From the NCBI GenBank assembly GCA_014237855.1, contig JABACD010000004.1, positions 124,001 through 188,000 on the forward strand: a stretch of DNA of 64,000 nt, written 5' to 3'. The first letter of the stretch is position 1; every line of letters starts with the position of its first letter. The notes under the pieces are model-generated. The model did no database searches and was not told the DNA's origin. It was given only the letters and a program-made list of their open reading frames with translations. Made by a program: the position numbers and the translations under genes. Positions 62,178 to 64,000 of the stretch are shown here, piece after piece. The stretch is from Planctomycetota bacterium. GTDB taxonomy: Bacteria; Planctomycetota; UBA1135; GCA-002686595.

Positions 62178-63797
62178 ATGACAACGATCTCGGCCTGTCT
62201 GATCGTCCGCGATGAGGAAGAAAACCTGATGGCGTGCCTGGAAGCCCTCGATCCCTGGGTGGACCAGATCTGCGTCCTCGACACCGGTTCCAGGGATCGA
62301 AGCGTGGAAATTGCCCGGGAATTTGGTGCCCGGCTGGGGAGCTACGAGTGGGACGGAGACTTCTCGGCGGCTCGAAATGCCTGCCTGGAGCTGGCCACCT
62401 GTGACTGGATCCTGTCTGTGGATGCGGACGAGCTCTTGGATCCGGAGAGTGCTGGAGGGCTCCGTGGCCTGGTCGATCTGGAGGAGAACCTGGCCTACCT
62501 GGTCTGGCTTGACAACCTGGATGGGGGAACCGATGCCAACGGGAAGCCGAGCATGCAGTCTGTCGGAATTCCCAGACTCTTCCGACGGCTACCGGAGATC
62601 CGCTGGGAGCGCCCCGTGCACGAGTCGGTCATGCGCAGCCTGCTAGCCCTCGGTGTGGGGCAACTTGAGCACTCGCACCTGCGTCTTGTTCATCACGGGT
62701 ATCTCCCCGAAGCCATCAGTCGCGGGAAGAAGCACGAGCGCAATCTGAGCATCCTCGAGGAGCACAATGCCCGTGAACCCGAAGACCTGTTCAACAGCTA
62801 CAAGCTGGCCTGTACCTACGGTGCTCTGGTACGTAATGACGAGGCCAGTGAGCTTCTGGAGGTGGTCTGGAGTCGAGCTCGTGCCTGCAGCTCAAGAGAG
62901 CGAGCTCAGCTACCCTTTCTGCCGCTGGTTGCTGCCCAGCTCAGCCGTTTGCTCGCGGCGAAAGGGGAGCTGAGCCGAGCCTGGGAGTTCGCGCAGCAGG
63001 GACTGGAGGATTACCCCACGGTGAGCGAGGTCCTCTTCGAGGCCGCCGAGATTCAGCGCCTCGCGGGTGTCCTCGAGCGTGCGGGTGAACTCTATGCCGG
63101 GGCCAAGGGCTGCGAGTCCTGGACCGATCTCTACTCCGGAGATCCATCCACCCGGGCAGAGCGACCGCTCTTCGGGCTCGCGCGAGTCTCGGCCTTGGCC
63201 GGGGATCTCGACCTGGCGCGGGGCTGTGTGGATCGAGGGCTGGAGATGGCACCCAGGTCGATCGAGGGTCGGGCACTCAGCGTACGGCTACTCTCGGTGG
63301 CCGGCCGGGAAGCCGACTCGTGGGCTGGTCTGCAAGGGCTCCTCGAGGAGAGCCCCGGGAACTCCGAGGTGATGCTGCTGGCTGCCGAGATGGCCTGGTC
63401 GCGAGGGGAAGTCGAGACAGCCAGGGGGTTCTGGGATGGAGCTCTGGCGGATCCCCGGTCCGCGCAGACGTCCCGCGCATGGATTGCCGTCGCAACCCTG
63501 GTCGCGGGGGATCTGGAGAGCGCTTGCGAGATTGGTTCCAGCTTGGAGGCTGTCGATCTGCCAGAAGCGGGTGCACGGGCTGTTCTCGCTGCCGTGGCCG
63601 GAAGGCCGCTCGAGCTGGATCCCCTGTTCGTGCCAGCCGCTGTGCTGGGAGAGGTGGCCGCCTGGCTCGCCGAGCTCGGGCGAGATCCATCTGGAAAGGC
63701 CCTGTCGGCCTTCATTGAGGGAGCGGCGGCTCTCGAGGTTGATCTGCCAGGGGTCACTGCCCTGCTCGGGAGCCCTGAGGGCGGTTCCCTACCTTGA
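62178..63797 (+). CDS. Family 2 glycosyltransferase fused to TPR-like repeats
   Basis: The 539-residue protein has a GT-A domain (residues 1-240) starting TTISACLIVRDEEENLMACL, with CVLDTGSRDRS, DGDFSAARNACLE and the DxD-type motif SVDADELLD. RWERPVHESV is a typical acceptor-side motif. After about residue 250, repeated Ala/Leu/Glu-rich helices form a TPR-like array. The family is often linked to glycosylation of proteins or cell-surface glycans in bacteria with large genomes. The acceptor is unknown. ATG 62178 was chosen for the domain start. Confidence 0.87.
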   Translation: MTTISACLIVRDEEENLMACLEALDPWVDQICVLDTGSRDRSVEIAREFGARLGSYEWDGDFSAARNACLELATCDWILSVDADELLDPESAGGLRGLVDLEENLAYLVWLDNLDGGTDANGKPSMQSVGIPRLFRRLPEIRWERPVHESVMRSLLALGVGQLEHSHLRLVHHGYLPEAISRGKKHERNLSILEEHNAREPEDLFNSYKLACTYGALVRNDEASELLEVVWSRARACSSRERAQLPFLPLVAAQLSRLLAAKGELSRAWEFAQQGLEDYPTVSEVLFEAAEIQRLAGVLERAGELYAGAKGCESWTDLYSGDPSTRAERPLFGLARVSALAGDLDLARGCVDRGLEMAPRSIEGRALSVRLLSVAGREADSWAGLQGLLEESPGNSEVMLLAAEMAWSRGEVETARGFWDGALADPRSAQTSRAWIAVATLVAGDLESACEIGSSLEAVDLPEAGARAVLAAVAGRPLELDPLFVPAAVLGEVAAWLAELGRDPSGKALSAFIEGAAALEVDLPGVTALLGSPEGGSLP

Positions 63798-64000
63798 GCC
63801 AGGGGATGAGCCGCCCTGATGGGGTTTTTGTGCTCATTTGACACTTTGTGTTTGGCGGAGCGGCGGAAATAGACGATTCTTTGGCTGAGCTGACCGCCAG
63901 TTACTGCAATTATTGCAGGAATGGGTGATCAGTGGCCGATCTCTCCAGGTGCCTCAATTAGCCTCTCACGGCCCATTTTCGGTGCATCCGGACCTCCTCG
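63798..64000. other. AT-rich non-coding end of the window with an inverted repeat
   Basis: This stretch is clearly AT-richer than the rest of the window and holds no supported gene. A weak hairpin CAGGG/CCCTG (63800-63818) followed by GGGGTTTTTG could terminate the glycosyltransferase transcript. The perfect inverted repeat CTGCAAT-T-ATTGCAG lies at 63904-63918 and looks like a small operator. A gene beginning just beyond the window would explain it. Confidence 0.4.

Overview
The window is GC-rich chromosomal DNA with dense housekeeping genes, three tRNA genes, and no insertion sequence, prophage or CRISPR array that I can see. The best lineage guess is Planctomycetota. The main marker is a tetratricopeptide protein ending in two RNA polymerase alpha-CTD domains (7134-8615), a combination I associate with that phylum. 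A LolD/LolC-type lipoprotein exporter, a long PurL with PurS-like N-terminal repeats and many short secreted or lipoprotein genes fit the same picture. Several genes start with TTG or GTG, and Shine-Dalgarno sites are present only at some of them.

Layout, left to right. 1-7 kb: a large lipoprotein with a C-terminal zincin motif, then a minus-strand block ruvA-serA-serB-class V aminotransferase that makes serine. 7-19 kb: the TPR/alpha-CTD protein diverges from murA, followed by ffh, rpsP, an endonuclease III-like protein with a histone H1-like tail, maf, rpmE, prfA, a membrane protein and prmC; a PilZ protein lies opposite. 19-31 kb: ssb, a MoaD-MoaE fusion, an MBL hydrolase, ETF-quinone oxidoreductase, leucyl aminopeptidase, citrate synthase, a eukaryote-type protein arginine methyltransferase, a DMT transporter, a SNF2 ATPase with an N-terminal membrane segment, and a CysQ-like phosphatase. 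31-38.5 kb: tRNA-Arg, tRNA-Pro, purD, fur, a small lipoprotein, purQ and purL. 38.7-46 kb: accA, the xseB-ispA-dxs-nadK isoprenoid/cofactor cluster, a Na/phosphate cotransporter and a PhoU-like protein. 46-53 kb: LolD and its permease, lysS, tRNA-Ala, leuS. 53-64 kb: a TldE/TldD pair, a secreted protein with a pseudopilin-like C-terminus, a secreted FKBP, a repeat/coiled-coil membrane protein, an OPT transporter and a glycosyltransferase-TPR protein.

Many neighbours work together. serA, serB and the aminotransferase form one pathway; prfA and prmC are a release factor and its methyltransferase; xseB, ispA and dxs keep the order known from many bacteria; purL and purQ encode two parts of FGAM synthetase; TldD and TldE form one protease.

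The most unusual content is the arginine methyltransferase with all type I-like motifs, the H1-tailed endonuclease III relative that appears to have lost its catalytic Lys and Asp, and the membrane-anchored SNF2 ATPase. These are chromatin-like themes within 18 kb of each other, but nothing in the sequence proves that they act as one system.
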